64,000 bases of DNA from Stigmatella erecta. Its GTDB lineage: Bacteria; Myxococcota; Myxococcia; Myxococcales; Myxococcaceae. Shown here piece after piece: positions 15,655-23,907 of the stretch. The notes under the pieces were generated by a model. It was not told the origin of the DNA and did not search any database. It saw only the letters and a program-made list of their open reading frames with translations. Every line of letters begins with the position of its first letter. Within the stretch, counting starts at the first letter, position 1. A program made the position numbers and the translations under genes. The stretch covers positions 868,001 to 932,000 of the forward strand of contig NZ_FOIJ01000001.1 of assembly GCF_900111745.1 (NCBI RefSeq). Direction: 5' to 3'.

Positions 15655-17541
15655 TCAGAGATTGACCGTCGAGTCTGACAACTGGGCGAAGCCCGGGTGC
15701 GCCGTCACGTGCAGCACCTGCGTCAGCGTGCCCAGGTGCTTGAGCATCCGCCCCAGCAGCTGCAGCTTCATCTCCTCCACGCCCTGGAACGGGTGCTCCA
15801 GGAGAAACGGGTACTTCACCCGGGCGCTCGCCTTTTCCACCACCGTGAGGCGCAGGGCCAGGTAGTACAGGTCCAGGTCCTTGGGCAGCAGCTCCCCGAC
15901 GGGCACGTGCCGGCCCTGGGAGAACACGTACCCCCGGCCCTCGTGGTCCCAATCGATGCTCTGGTAGCGCCGGTCCGTGAGCGCCGTGAAGTACTGGAGG
16001 CAGCGGTCCTTGAGCTGGCCCTGCACCGAGGAGATGTCCGAGGCCAGGAGGTCCGCCGCCTGCGCCAGCAACACCGGCGAGGGATCCTCCAGGGGCTCCG
16101 CGGGCCCGCCGCCGAAGGCCGCGGGGGGCGGCGCCTTCGCGAGCGCGATGGACTCCTTCGTCCGGGAGATCTCCCGCTCCACGTCGCGCACGTCGCGCAC
16201 GTAGGTGCCAATCTTGGCGATCTGCGCGCTGAGTTCTTCGATCTGGCGCTTGATGTCGTCGCGCTGCTCGCCCGCCGCGACGAACTCCGGCGAGGCCTCC
16301 ATGGCGGCGAGCTGATCGCGCAGCTCCAGCAGCCTTTGCTCCAGCAGCCCCTTGCGCTCGAACACGGCGGGGATGTCCGCGGGCTCCTCCAGCTCGAGCA
16401 CCTTGAGCGCCTTGCGCACGTGCGCGGACTCCGCCTCGAAATCATCGAGGATCTTCTTCTCCCGCGCGGCGAACATGCCCTCCTTGCGGCCCACGTCCGT
16501 GGTCCTCGACAGGTCGTCCACGTAGCGCAGGGCCAGCATGGCCGCCCAGCCAAACGCCGGGATGTCCAGCAGCACCAGGTACCGCCAGGCGCTGTCCAGC
16601 GCCGAGCCCAGCACAATGCCCAGCACCAGGAGCAGCGTGCCCCCGCCCAGGCCCGCCCAGAATTGCCGGTTGGCCGTCAGGGGCTCCACCGCCACGGGAA
16701 TGGACTGCGCCTCCTGCTCCCGCTCGGCCGCCAGCCGGTTCAGCGCATCGTCCCGCCGGGACAGCGCCTTGGGGTAGCGCTCCACACGCGTGGCGATGTC
16801 CGTGGGCAGCCCCAGGGCCTCGGGCGTGGGGGCGGCGTTCCAGGCGGCCTCCGCGTCCCGCACGGCCACCTTGAGCCCCTCGGTGCTGTTGAGCCTCCGC
16901 TCCGTCTCGAAGAGCTGCGAGTTCAGCCCGTCGAGCTTGAACTGCAGCTCGTCGACCTCGCGCGAGCGCACCATCTCCTTCTCCAGCTCGCGCACCCGCG
17001 CCTCGGCCGCGGGGATGTCCTCCGCGGGCGTCACGGCCTGGTTGCTCGCCAGCGCGGAGCCCGACGTCACCGAGGGCCGCTTCAGATCAGGCCGCGAGAT
17101 CCTCAGCCGCGGCCTGCGCGAGGGCAGATGCCCCGGCAACAGGCAGTACACCTGCTCCAGGGTGGTGCGCGACGGCATCCCCGCCTGCGCCCGGAGGAAC
17201 TGGCCGATCTCCGCCGAGTCCTGGCTCACCAGCTCCGGCGGCTGCCCCGGGGCGGTCTGCCGGTGCAGCGTGCCGGAGCCGCCCAGCTCCCGCAGGAGCC
17301 GGTACGTCTGGGCATCCTGCCCCACGAAGGTGAAGGCCGCCTTGCCCGGCTTCTCGCTCGAAGCCGCGAAGTTCGCATCCCCGCCCCGCCCGTCGGCATA
17401 GAAGAGCGCCAGGGCGAGCCCCGCCAGCGGGCTCACATCGACGGTGGGCGGCTTCAGGACGAGGTAGCCCGCTTTGAGCGCGAAGCGCCCCTGGGCCGAA
17501 AAACCCCGCACGTTCTGGACGGCGACCTCGACAAAATGCAT
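15655..17541 (-). CDS. Membrane-embedded coiled-coil SMC/AAA-like protein, probably ATPase-dead
   Basis: The protein has 628 residues. The N-terminus (VEVAVQNVRGFSAQGRFALKAGY) has the beta-hairpin pattern of SMC/RecF-type heads, but no GxxxxGK[ST] P-loop follows. Coiled coils occupy ~178-280 and ~345-470 and are separated by two transmembrane helices (~294-314 and ~318-338) in place of a hinge. The C-terminus has a degenerate Walker-B/D-loop line, PFLLEHPFQGVEEMK, with Glu/His where Asp is expected. The architecture suggests a membrane scaffold derived from an SMC-like ATPase. Start: the ATG after GGGGGG. It ends 26 bp before yraN, so cotranscription is possible. Confidence 0.6.
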   Translation of the reverse strand: MHFVEVAVQNVRGFSAQGRFALKAGYLVLKPPTVDVSPLAGLALALFYADGRGGDANFAASSEKPGKAAFTFVGQDAQTYRLLRELGGSGTLHRQTAPGQPPELVSQDSAEIGQFLRAQAGMPSRTTLEQVYCLLPGHLPSRRPRLRISRPDLKRPSVTSGSALASNQAVTPAEDIPAAEARVRELEKEMVRSREVDELQFKLDGLNSQLFETERRLNSTEGLKVAVRDAEAAWNAAPTPEALGLPTDIATRVERYPKALSRRDDALNRLAAEREQEAQSIPVAVEPLTANRQFWAGLGGGTLLLVLGIVLGSALDSAWRYLVLLDIPAFGWAAMLALRYVDDLSRTTDVGRKEGMFAAREKKILDDFEAESAHVRKALKVLELEEPADIPAVFERKGLLEQRLLELRDQLAAMEASPEFVAAGEQRDDIKRQIEELSAQIAKIGTYVRDVRDVEREISRTKESIALAKAPPPAAFGGGPAEPLEDPSPVLLAQAADLLASDISSVQGQLKDRCLQYFTALTDRRYQSIDWDHEGRGYVFSQGRHVPVGELLPKDLDLYYLALRLTVVEKASARVKYPFLLEHPFQGVEEMKLQLLGRMLKHLGTLTQVLHVTAHPGFAQLSDSTVNL

Positions 17542-17565
17542 ACGCCCCCCATGGTAGCGCGAACG

Positions 17566-17600
17566 AAAAAAGGAGTGCCCAGGAATGGGCACTCCTTTTT
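17566..17600 (-). terminator. Intrinsic terminator downstream of rplS
   Basis: A perfect 9-bp stem ggagtgccc/gggcactcc (17572-17595) is flanked by A6 and T5, so it can end transcription on either strand. It lies 32 bp after the rplS stop and just upstream of the SMC-like gene, separating the two transcripts. Confidence 0.85.
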
Positions 17601-17632
17601 GGAAAAGCGGGGCGGGTGCCCGGCTTCGAAGA

Positions 17633-18025
17633 CTAGGCCTTGGCGGCGGCCTTGGGGGCCTTCTTGTCGCCCATCTTCTCCTCCTGGACGTCCACGCGGG
17701 ACGCCTTGCCCTTGAGGGCCCGGAGGTAGAAGAGGCGGTTGCGGTTCACGTTGCCGCGCGAGAGCACCTCGATGCGCTCATAGCGGGGGCTGTGCAGCGG
17801 GAAGATGCGCTCCACGCCGACGCCGAAGGAGACCTTGCGCACGGTGAAGCTGGAGCGGTTGTTGCCCTTCTTCTTCCGGATGACGACGCCCTCGAAGGCC
17901 TGCACGCGCTCCTTCTCGCCTTCCTTGACCTTCCAGTGGACCCGGACCGAGTCCCCGGTCCGGAAAACCGCCACGTCCTTGCGGAGAAACTTGGACTCGA
18001 CGTGCTCGATGGCGCTGCGACGCAT
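17633..18025 (-). CDS. rplS: 50S ribosomal protein L19
   Basis: The protein has 130 residues. The L19 signature [21 protein letters not shown], then [10 protein letters not shown] and [15 protein letters not shown] are intact. L19 lies at the 30S/50S interface. The C-terminus has an extra Lys/Ala-rich tail ([10 protein letters not shown]). It closes the rpsP-khpA-rimM-trmD-rplS operon, 112 bp after trmD, and is followed by a strong terminator. Confidence 0.97.
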   Translation of the reverse strand: MRRSAIEHVESKFLRKDVAVFRTGDSVRVHWKVKEGEKERVQAFEGVVIRKKKGNNRSSFTVRKVSFGVGVERIFPLHSPRYERIEVLSRGNVNRNRLFYLRALKGKASRVDVQEEKMGDKKAPKAAAKA

Positions 18026-18137
18026 GACGACCTCAGAGAGTAGTACGAACAAAAAAGTAAGAGGGGCGCCTACTAGCAGAGAGCAGCGGGTCCGACAAGC
18101 CCGGAGATCAGCCTTGGCCGCCAAACCCCCGCCGACA

Positions 18138-18872
18138 CTACAGGTCTTCCTCCCGCAGGCCGAGCAGCTTGCGGTCGGCCGGCCCCAGTTCCACGTGGGA
18201 AAAGAGGTCCGCCCGGCGCTCCTGGGTCAGGTGCAGCGCCTTCCAGCGCCGCCAGCGGGCAATCCGGGCATGGTCCCCCGACTGGAGCACCGCGGGCACC
18301 TCCACCCCCCGGAACACGGGCGGCCGGGTGTACTGGGGGTGCTCCAGCAGCCCCTCCTCGAAGCTCTCGCTCACGTGAGAGGCCTGGTTGCCCAGCACCC
18401 CAGGGAGCAGCCGGGCCACGGCATCCACCACCGCCAGGGCCGCCACCTCCCCGCCCGTGAGGATGAAGTCCCCCAGGGACAGCTCCCCGTCGAGGAAGGG
18501 CATCACGCGCTCATCCACGCCCTCGTAGCGGCCACAGACGAGGATGAGCCCCGGCGGGTGGGCCACCAGCTCCTGGGCCCGGGCCTGGGTGAACGTGGGC
18601 CCCCGGGGGCTCATGAGCAGCACCTTCGCCCCGGGGTGCCGGGCCCGCGCCGCCTCGATGGCCGCCACCAGCGGCTCCACCTTCATCACCATGCCGGCGC
18701 CGCCCCCGTACGGGGTGTCGTCCGTCACGCGGTGCTTGCCCTCGGCGTACTCGCGGATGTCCGTGGCGGTGACGGACAGCTTTCCCCGCTCCTGGGCCTT
18801 GCCCAGGATGCTCTGCCCCACGTAGCCGGACACCATCTCCGGAAAGAGCGTGAGGATCTCCACCGGGTACAT
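18138..18872 (-). CDS. trmD: tRNA (guanine-37 N1)-methyltransferase TrmD
   Basis: The protein has 244 residues with the SPOUT trefoil knot. Signatures are ILTLFPEM near the start, [27 protein letters not shown], and [13 protein letters not shown]. It makes m1G37, which prevents +1 frameshifting. The ATG overlaps the rimM stop by one base (TGATG), so translation is coupled. Confidence 0.97.
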   Translation of the reverse strand: MYPVEILTLFPEMVSGYVGQSILGKAQERGKLSVTATDIREYAEGKHRVTDDTPYGGGAGMVMKVEPLVAAIEAARARHPGAKVLLMSPRGPTFTQARAQELVAHPPGLILVCGRYEGVDERVMPFLDGELSLGDFILTGGEVAALAVVDAVARLLPGVLGNQASHVSESFEEGLLEHPQYTRPPVFRGVEVPAVLQSGDHARIARWRRWKALHLTQERRADLFSHVELGPADRKLLGLREEDL

Positions 18873-19393
18873 CAGCGGTCGTCCTCGTACTCCAGGGGCC
18901 GGACGACGATCTTCCCGCCAGCCACATCCACCGTGGGAACGAACTCGTCGGCGAACGGGACGATGATCTCTGGCTTCCCCTCGCCCCGGATGACGAGGTT
19001 GGGCACCTCGCCCGTGTTCCAGATCTCCGCCACCTGGCCCAGCGCCTGGCCGGACTCGTCCACGGCGGTGAGCCCCACGAGGTCCCCCTGGAAGAACTGC
19101 CCTTCCTCCGGGGGCTCCAGGTCCTCGCGGTAGACGAAGACCGCGGCGCCCACGAGCGCCTCGGCCGCCTCGCGCGAGTCCACCCCCTCCAAGGCGACGA
19201 TGTTCTCCTTGGGGGTGGGCCGCACATCCTCGATGCGCAGCACCCGCTCCTCGCCCGCCCGGGTGCGGACCGAGAGCCGCTCGACTACATCGAGCGCCTC
19301 CGAAGCCGCATCGAACGTGCGGATGGCGATCTCCCCCTGGATGCCGTGGGCCCGGGCCACATAGCCGAGCTCCAACAAGGGCCGGGGCGTCAC
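18872..19393 (-). CDS. rimM: Ribosome maturation factor RimM
   Basis: The protein has 173 residues: an N-terminal RimM barrel ([20 protein letters not shown]) and a PRC-barrel ([33 protein letters not shown]). It helps 16S 3'-domain assembly with S19. The GTG start overlaps the stop of khpA by 4 bp (GTGA), and its stop overlaps the trmD ATG by one base. Confidence 0.95.
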   Translation of the reverse strand: MTPRPLLELGYVARAHGIQGEIAIRTFDAASEALDVVERLSVRTRAGEERVLRIEDVRPTPKENIVALEGVDSREAAEALVGAAVFVYREDLEPPEEGQFFQGDLVGLTAVDESGQALGQVAEIWNTGEVPNLVIRGEGKPEIIVPFADEFVPTVDVAGGKIVVRPLEYEDDR

Positions 19394-19677
19394 TGGGCGT
19401 CAGAGCCCGGAGGGGCCGACGGTGCGGGCGCCGCACGCCGGTCATCGAGGATTTCGAGGCGGGCCTTCTGTCCCTGCTTGTGGGCCGCAGCCCCCAGCAG
19501 CGTCCGGAGAGCGTTCACGGTGCGCCCATCACGGCCGATGACCTTGCCCACGTCCTCGGGGGCCACCTTCAGCTCGAAGAGCCGGGCGCCATCCACCTCG
19601 GACACACGCAGGCCCACCTGGTCCGGTTGATCGACCAGGGCCCGCGCCAGATACGTAACGAGTTGCTCCACGTCCAC
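19390..19677 (-). CDS. khpA: KH-domain RNA-binding protein KhpA
   Basis: The protein has 95 residues and a single KH domain with [16 protein letters not shown], the GxxG-containing loop that binds RNA. Proteins of this family sit between rpsP and rimM in many bacteria and often partner KhpB. The start is GTG ([11 protein letters not shown]), 15 bp after rpsP. The C-terminal ~18 residues are Pro/Ala-rich. Confidence 0.93.
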   Translation of the reverse strand: MDVEQLVTYLARALVDQPDQVGLRVSEVDGARLFELKVAPEDVGKVIGRDGRTVNALRTLLGAAAHKQGQKARLEILDDRRAAPAPSAPPGSDAQ

Positions 19678-19692
19678 TCAGACGGGGGCGGC

Positions 19693-19950
19693 TTAGGCCG
19701 CCGGAGGAGCGTTCTTGGCGGCGACCTTGATGAGGTCGGCCACGGTCTCGGAGGGCAGCGCGCCCGTCTTCAGCCAGTACTGGAGCCGCTCCTGGTCGAA
19801 GAGCACCTTCGGGGGGCTCTCGTTCGGATCGTAGGCACCCACGGCCTCGATGAACTTACCGTCCCGGGGATTGCGGGAATCGGTGGCGACCACGTGGTAG
19901 TACGGCTTCTTCTTGGCGCCCGCGCGGGCGAGACGGAGGACGACGGCCAT
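19693..19950 (-). CDS. rpsP: 30S ribosomal protein S16
   Basis: The protein has 85 residues. RLARAGAKKKPYYHVVATDSR and FIEAVGAYDP are the S16 hallmarks. It is the first gene of the ribosomal-protein/RNA-modification operon. The 78-bp gap to rlmN should hold the operon promoter, and CTGGAG is the probable ribosome binding site. Confidence 0.97.
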   Translation of the reverse strand: MAVVLRLARAGAKKKPYYHVVATDSRNPRDGKFIEAVGAYDPNESPPKVLFDQERLQYWLKTGALPSETVADLIKVAAKNAPPAA

Positions 19951-20028
19951 TGCTTTGAACTCCAGTGAACAGAGCAGCCAACTGAAAATTGTAGGAGGGG
20001 CGCTATTAGCGTCCCTCGCTCGGGATTG

Positions 20029-21174
20029 TCAAGGAAGCTCGGGTGCTTGCGTCGACTGCGCGGCATCCTGCCCGGTGCGATTGGCAAGCTGCCCGCAGGC
20101 GCCGGCAATGTCCCGGCCCCGGTTCTGGCGAATGAACGCCGCGATGTGACCCTCGGCGAGGATGGCGCGGAACTGCTCCGCCCGCTCCTCGACGGTGGTG
20201 TGAAACCCCAACCCGGGGTTCTCATTGTAGGGAATCAGGTTCACCTTGGCCGGGATTCCCCGCAGCAGCGCGATGAGCCGGTGGGCGTCCTCGTCGCTGT
20301 CGTTGAAGCCCTTGAGCAGCACGTACTCGAAGGTGATGCGCCGGCCCTGGCGCAGGGGGAACTTGCGGCAGGCCTCCAGCAAGGCCTCGATGTTCCACTT
20401 GCGGTTGACGGGCATCGTCTGGTTGCGCTGCTCGTCGGTGCTGGCATTGAGCGAGATGGCGAGCTTGACGTCGGTCTCCTGCCCGAAGCGCTCGATCATC
20501 GGCACCAGCCCCACCGTGGAGACGGTGATGTGGCGGTGGGAGAAGTTCGGGCCGTTCTCGGACTGGAGGATGGAGAGCGCCGTCTTGAGGTTCTCGAAGT
20601 TGTGCAGGGGCTCGCCCATGCCCATGAAGACCAGGTTGGAGAGCGGCCGGTAGGTCTCCAGCCCCTCGCGCTGGCGCACCTCCCGGTTCACGGTGTGCAC
20701 CTGTGCGACAATCTCCCCTGGGGTGAGGTTGCGCTTGAGCCCCAGGGTGCCCGTCATGCAGAAGGAGCACTTCATGGCGCAGCCCACCTGGGTGGACACG
20801 CACAGCGTCTTGCGGTCCTCGGAGGGCATGTAGACGGACTCGATGAAGCGCCCGTCGCGCGTCTTGAAGCGGTACTTGATGGTGCCGTCGCGGGAGACCT
20901 GCTCCAGGTCCTTCACCAGGGGGACGATCTCCGCGCGCTCCTGGAGCTTCTGGCGCAGCGCCTTGGAGAGGTCCGTCATCTCGTCAAACGAGGTGACGCC
21001 GCGCTGGTGCAGCCAGCGGTAGACCTGGCCCGCGCGAAACGCCCGCTCGCCCAGCTGCTCGGTCAGGAACTGGGCCAGCCCCTCCAAGGTCAGGCTGGAC
21101 ACGTCCACGAGCTTCGGCGCCGCGGGGGCCGGCAACGGGGTGGTGTCAGGCAGGGTCGCGGAGAGTTCGGCCAT
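20029..21174 (-). CDS. rlmN: Dual-specificity rRNA/tRNA adenine-C2 methyltransferase RlmN
   Basis: The protein is a radical-SAM enzyme making m2A2503 in 23S rRNA and m2A37 in tRNA. The cluster motif is CAMKCSFC in VGCAMKCSFCMTG. Other signatures are NLVFMGMGEPLHN, HITVSTVGLVP, LAISLNAS and a late Cys in GRDIAGACGQL, the second methyl-transfer Cys. I took the ATG at 21174 (381 aa); a TTG three codons upstream is the alternative. It lies upstream of rpsP on the same strand, 78 bp away. Confidence 0.96.
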   Translation of the reverse strand: MAELSATLPDTTPLPAPAAPKLVDVSSLTLEGLAQFLTEQLGERAFRAGQVYRWLHQRGVTSFDEMTDLSKALRQKLQERAEIVPLVKDLEQVSRDGTIKYRFKTRDGRFIESVYMPSEDRKTLCVSTQVGCAMKCSFCMTGTLGLKRNLTPGEIVAQVHTVNREVRQREGLETYRPLSNLVFMGMGEPLHNFENLKTALSILQSENGPNFSHRHITVSTVGLVPMIERFGQETDVKLAISLNASTDEQRNQTMPVNRKWNIEALLEACRKFPLRQGRRITFEYVLLKGFNDSDEDAHRLIALLRGIPAKVNLIPYNENPGLGFHTTVEERAEQFRAILAEGHIAAFIRQNRGRDIAGACGQLANRTGQDAAQSTQAPELP

Positions 21175-21423
21175 TGTCGTCAATCAACGGGAAGGAGATG
21201 GGGTCCCATCCCACATCCGTGGCCATCAAGTCAAAGGAGGGCTCGGTCCCTTTCCCGTCCCCTTCCGCTTAGCAAGCAGACGAAGAGGCGCTCCCCTCCC
21301 CTTCCCCTGCCCTATGGGCCGCGTCGAAGGCACGGGCCCCCACACATTCGCAGGTCATGTGATTGCCCCCCTCACTGGGCGGTCCGTACCTTTCCGCCCT
21401 CCTCCAACCCCAAGGGAACACCC

Positions 21424-21921
21424 ATGCCCAGCGTTCGCACCATCGCCCCCTGCCTCTGGTTCGACACCCAAGCCGAGGAAGCAGCGAGTTTCTACACGTC
21501 TGTCTTCAAAGACTCAAAGATCGAAAAGGTCCACCGCTACAGCCAGGAAGGGCAGGAGGTTCACGGCCGCCCGCCGGGCAGCGTGATGACCGTTGCGTTC
21601 GAACTGAATGGCCAGAAGTTCACCGCCCTCAACGGCGGTCCGGCGTTCAAGTTCAACGAGGCCATCTCGTTCGAGGTGCGCTGCGAGACGCAGGAAGAGG
21701 TCGACTTCTACTGGGAGAAGCTCGGCGCAGGCGGCGATCCAGCGGCGCAGCAGTGCGGGTGGCTGAAGGACAAGTACGGCGTCTCCTGGCAGATCATCCC
21801 CGCTGGGATGGACGAACTGTTCGACGATCACACCTCGCCTCAGGCACAGCGGGCGATGCGGGCGATGCTGCAGATGAAGAAGCTGGACCTCGCTGCCTTG
21901 AAGCGCGCTTACGCGGGCTAG
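21424..21921 (+). CDS. VOC-superfamily (PhnB-like) protein
   Basis: The protein has 165 residues. CLWFDTQAEEAASFYTSVF and FTALNGGPAFKFNEAISFEV match the PhnB/3-demethylubiquinone-methyltransferase-like glyoxalase-fold proteins, and YGVSWQIIPAGMDEL is the typical C-terminal motif. These small dimeric metalloproteins are named after poorly characterised members, so no substrate can be given. AAGGGA precedes the ATG. It stands alone, divergent from rlmN. Confidence 0.85.
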   Translation: MPSVRTIAPCLWFDTQAEEAASFYTSVFKDSKIEKVHRYSQEGQEVHGRPPGSVMTVAFELNGQKFTALNGGPAFKFNEAISFEVRCETQEEVDFYWEKLGAGGDPAAQQCGWLKDKYGVSWQIIPAGMDELFDDHTSPQAQRAMRAMLQMKKLDLAALKRAYAG

Positions 21922-22208
21922 CGGGGGGCGCGAGGTACGCGTGGCGCACGGACGGGATGCTGCGCCCGGTGACGAAACCAGAGAAGAGCTGGCAGGTGCT
22001 CGGGGCCAGTCCACCGCCGGACACGAAGGCCGAGGGCACCTCGCAATGGACGAGCGTTCCGCTGGCCTCGCCGGACCAGCAGTAGGTGCTGCGGGTGGCG
22101 CGCGTCACCTAGGACCAATGGGTGTTGTGGCTCGGGAAACAGGAGCCCGTGGCGCGCACCAAGTCCCCGTGACGGATGGCGCGGGGCTCAGCGCGCGCCT
22201 GGCCTACT
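21922..22208. other. Intergenic 287 bp, no gene recognised
   Basis: Only short frames are present. One plus-strand stretch near 21939-22085 reads like a piece of protein (SWQVLGASPPPDTKAEG) and then meets stops. It may be a relic, but I cannot assign it. Confidence 0.3.
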
Positions 22209-22844
22209 TCAGGCCGCGATGGAGGGAGCGCCCGAGGTTGGGAGCGCTGGGGGCTGCGAGGCGTGTTGTTCCTGGGTGTAGGGGATGCGGTGCCGCTCAA
22301 GAAACTCGAGGGAATACCGCTTGGGATATTCCCGATACCACTTGAGCAGGGTCGCCTCCCCCAGCTCTTCCCCCAGCTCGTCATAGATGAAGCCGTACTG
22401 CCGCTTCAACGAGGCTTGGTACCGTTTCATGAAGCGCTCGGGGTTGGCTTCATAGCGCTTGCGATCTCGCAGCTTGTCGCTCGAGTTCGCGGGCAGGTGG
22501 TGGACGAAAATGCCCAACCGGTCCAGGCAGTAGCGCTGGTAATCCAGCGTGTACTGCATGAAGGTGTGCCACATCTCATCTATCATGAGCAGCGGGGCCT
22601 GCACGGCCAGCCGAGGCCCCTTGGCCTCGAGACTGCGTGCGCAAAGCCATAGCCATTTCTTCGTTTCGTGGAAGAGCTCACGCGCCTCCGCTTCGGGGAC
22701 GGCATAAGTGTCCAGGAAACGCCGGAGAACCTTCTCGTTGCGGTAGGACAGGGCCTCTGACAGCGAGCACACCTTCTTCCCTCTTGGAGACCGGAGGTTT
22801 TGCTGCCCGCGCGCGGTCCTTTTCTTCGCTGCCTTTTTCATCAT
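22209..22844 (-). CDS. GRPD/DUF1399-like protein next to a cysteine-repeat peptide
   Basis: The protein has 211 residues. A basic N-terminus (MMKKAAKKRTARG) precedes a helical domain. Its centre, MIDEMWHTFMQYTLDYQRYC (87-106), followed by GIFVHHLP (111-118), resembles the D-xx-WH...Y...HH-P core of glycine-rich domain-containing protein-like (GRPD, DUF1399) proteins; the biochemical activity of that core is unknown to me. The conserved Asp/Glu, Trp-His and His-His residues could bind metal. The start is one of two adjacent ATGs after GAGGG; the frame extends 33 codons further up, but that part overlaps the peptide gene. It is 77 bp downstream of the peptide gene, across an RNA hairpin, and is the natural candidate for its partner or maturation factor. 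Confidence 0.6.
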   Translation of the reverse strand: MMKKAAKKRTARGQQNLRSPRGKKVCSLSEALSYRNEKVLRRFLDTYAVPEAEARELFHETKKWLWLCARSLEAKGPRLAVQAPLLMIDEMWHTFMQYTLDYQRYCLDRLGIFVHHLPANSSDKLRDRKRYEANPERFMKRYQASLKRQYGFIYDELGEELGEATLLKWYREYPKRYSLEFLERHRIPYTQEQHASQPPALPTSGAPSIAA

Positions 22845-22875
22845 GCCCTCGATCGCGTCTCCCGGAAGAACGCAA

Positions 22876-22905
22876 GTGCCATCGCTCTTTGGCGGGCGAT
22901 GGCAC
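22876..22905 (-). promoter_or_regulatory. Perfect 10-bp hairpin between the peptide gene and the GRPD-like gene
   Basis: gtgccatcgc (22876-22885) and gcgatggcac (22896-22905) form a perfect stem with a 10-nt loop. No T-tract follows on the minus strand, so it is more likely a processing or partial-attenuation structure than a full terminator. A stem at this position would raise peptide transcript over the downstream gene, a common arrangement after precursor-peptide genes. Confidence 0.55.
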
Positions 22906-22921
22906 CCGCGGCCGAAATGCC

Positions 22922-23074
22922 CTACTTGCTGCCGATCCGGCAAAGGTTGCAGAACATGCAGAAGCTACAGATCTTACAGATATCAATGGGGCCCTGGGTG
23001 CTGTCCTTCACCAGCGCGGAGATGAATTGATTGGCCTTCTTCGAGCGGGTCTTCTTCGCATGGGTCTTCGTCAT
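22922..23074 (-). CDS. 50-residue peptide with a CxxCxxCxxCxxC C-terminus (candidate modified or metal-binding peptide)
   Basis: The ATG at 23074 follows GAGGTG at normal spacing. The first ~16 residues are strongly basic (KKTRSKK), then comes NQFISALVKDSTQGP, then the tail CKICSFCMFCNLC (residues 33-45) and RIGSK. Five cysteines fall on every third position, with Ile, Phe and Leu between them. A leader-like N-terminus plus a distinctive Cys-rich end is what precursor peptides of RiPP pathways look like. The overlapping CxxC pairs would equally suit Cu(I), Zn or Fe-S binding. No radical-SAM, lanthipeptide synthetase, YcaO or MNIO gene lies nearby in the window; the GRPD-like gene downstream is the only candidate partner. 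I know of no described family that matches. Confidence 0.6.
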   Translation of the reverse strand: MTKTHAKKTRSKKANQFISALVKDSTQGPIDICKICSFCMFCNLCRIGSK

Positions 23075-23109
23075 GAGACACCTCAAGGGGGGGCAAGTGA
23101 GACGCTAGT

Positions 23110-23115
23110 ATCATA
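23110..23115 (-). promoter_or_regulatory. Candidate -10 box of the peptide operon
   Basis: TATGAT on the minus strand, 35 bp before the peptide ATG, is the best -10-like hexamer in the region. No good -35 lies at 16-18 bp, so an activator or a non-sigma-70 promoter is possible. Confidence 0.25.
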
Positions 23116-23275
23116 GCGCAAATGAAGGCTTCGCGAGGAGTGCAATATCCACATTGGCACTCAAGCCTGGCTTTGTAACATGAATGGATACACCCCCCGC
23201 CCACCTGTAACCGTCCGCGCTACAATGAGCAGGAGGTTCGCCTGCCTCACAAAGCCCCCTCTCTCGTGGCGCATT

Positions 23276-23292
23276 TATATCAGACTGATATA
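23276..23292. promoter_or_regulatory. Perfect palindrome TATATCAG-A-CTGATATA, probable PadR operator
   Basis: The 17-bp sequence is fully symmetric and lies 21 bp upstream of the padR-type GTG. PadR-family repressors commonly bind palindromes in their own promoter, so autoregulation of this gene and the downstream CN hydrolase is the simplest reading. The site is also within ~200 bp of the divergent peptide gene. Confidence 0.65.
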
Positions 23293-23313
23293 TCGGTGCG
23301 CGAGGAGGCCACC

Positions 23314-23907
23314 GTGGCCAGAGAGAACACCTGCCAGTTCGCCATCCTGGGGATGCTGTGCCGGGAGCCCATGAGCGGATACGGCCTGCGCCAGGCCATC
23401 GCGCGGACCGTGGGGCACTTCTGGCAGGAGAGCTACGGCAACCTGTACCCGGCGCTGGAGCGGATGGAGGCCGAGGGGCTGGCCGCGCTCGACCGGGAGG
23501 AGCGTTCGCCAGGCGGGCGGGTGCGCAAGGTGTACCGGGTGACGGCGAAAGGGCGGCGGGTGCTCGCGGAGTGGTTGCGCCGGCCGGTGGTGCCCCACGT
23601 GGAGCGCAACGAGCTGCTGCTCAAGCTCTTTTTCGGCGCCCAAGTAGGGCCGAAGTCCTCGCTGGCGCACGTGGAGCGCAGCCGGGCCGAGGCCGTGGGG
23701 CTGCTGGCCGCGCTGCGGCTCATCGACGAGGACGTCCGCGGCGCGCGCAAGGGCCACCCGGAGCTGCCCTATTGGCACCTGTCCGTGCGCGCGGGATTGC
23801 TGGGCCTGGAGGCGCACCTGCGCTGGTGTGACGAGGCCCGGGAGGCGCTCCAGCGTCTCGCGCACACAGCGCGTCCGACAACGAAGGAGAAGCGGGATGA
23901 GCGGTGA
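23314..23907 (+). CDS. PadR-family transcriptional regulator
   Basis: The protein has 197 residues. The winged helix is clear: CQFAILGMLCREPMSGYGLRQ, then FWQESYGNLYPALERMEAEGL and a wing ending in RKVYRVTAKGRRVL. The C-terminal ~90 residues form the PadR dimerisation (Vir-C) coiled coil. I chose the GTG at 23314 because AGGAGG ends 5 bp before it; an upstream in-frame ATG would run through the operator. The gene overlaps the next by 11 bp. Confidence 0.92.
   Translation: MARENTCQFAILGMLCREPMSGYGLRQAIARTVGHFWQESYGNLYPALERMEAEGLAALDREERSPGGRVRKVYRVTAKGRRVLAEWLRRPVVPHVERNELLLKLFFGAQVGPKSSLAHVERSRAEAVGLLAALRLIDEDVRGARKGHPELPYWHLSVRAGLLGLEAHLRWCDEAREALQRLAHTARPTTKEKRDER

Noticed and set aside
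22845-22943. N-terminal extension of the GRPD-like protein by 33 codons
   Set aside because: It would run through the hairpin and into the peptide gene; GAGGG precedes the internal ATG pair, and the extension has no conserved look.
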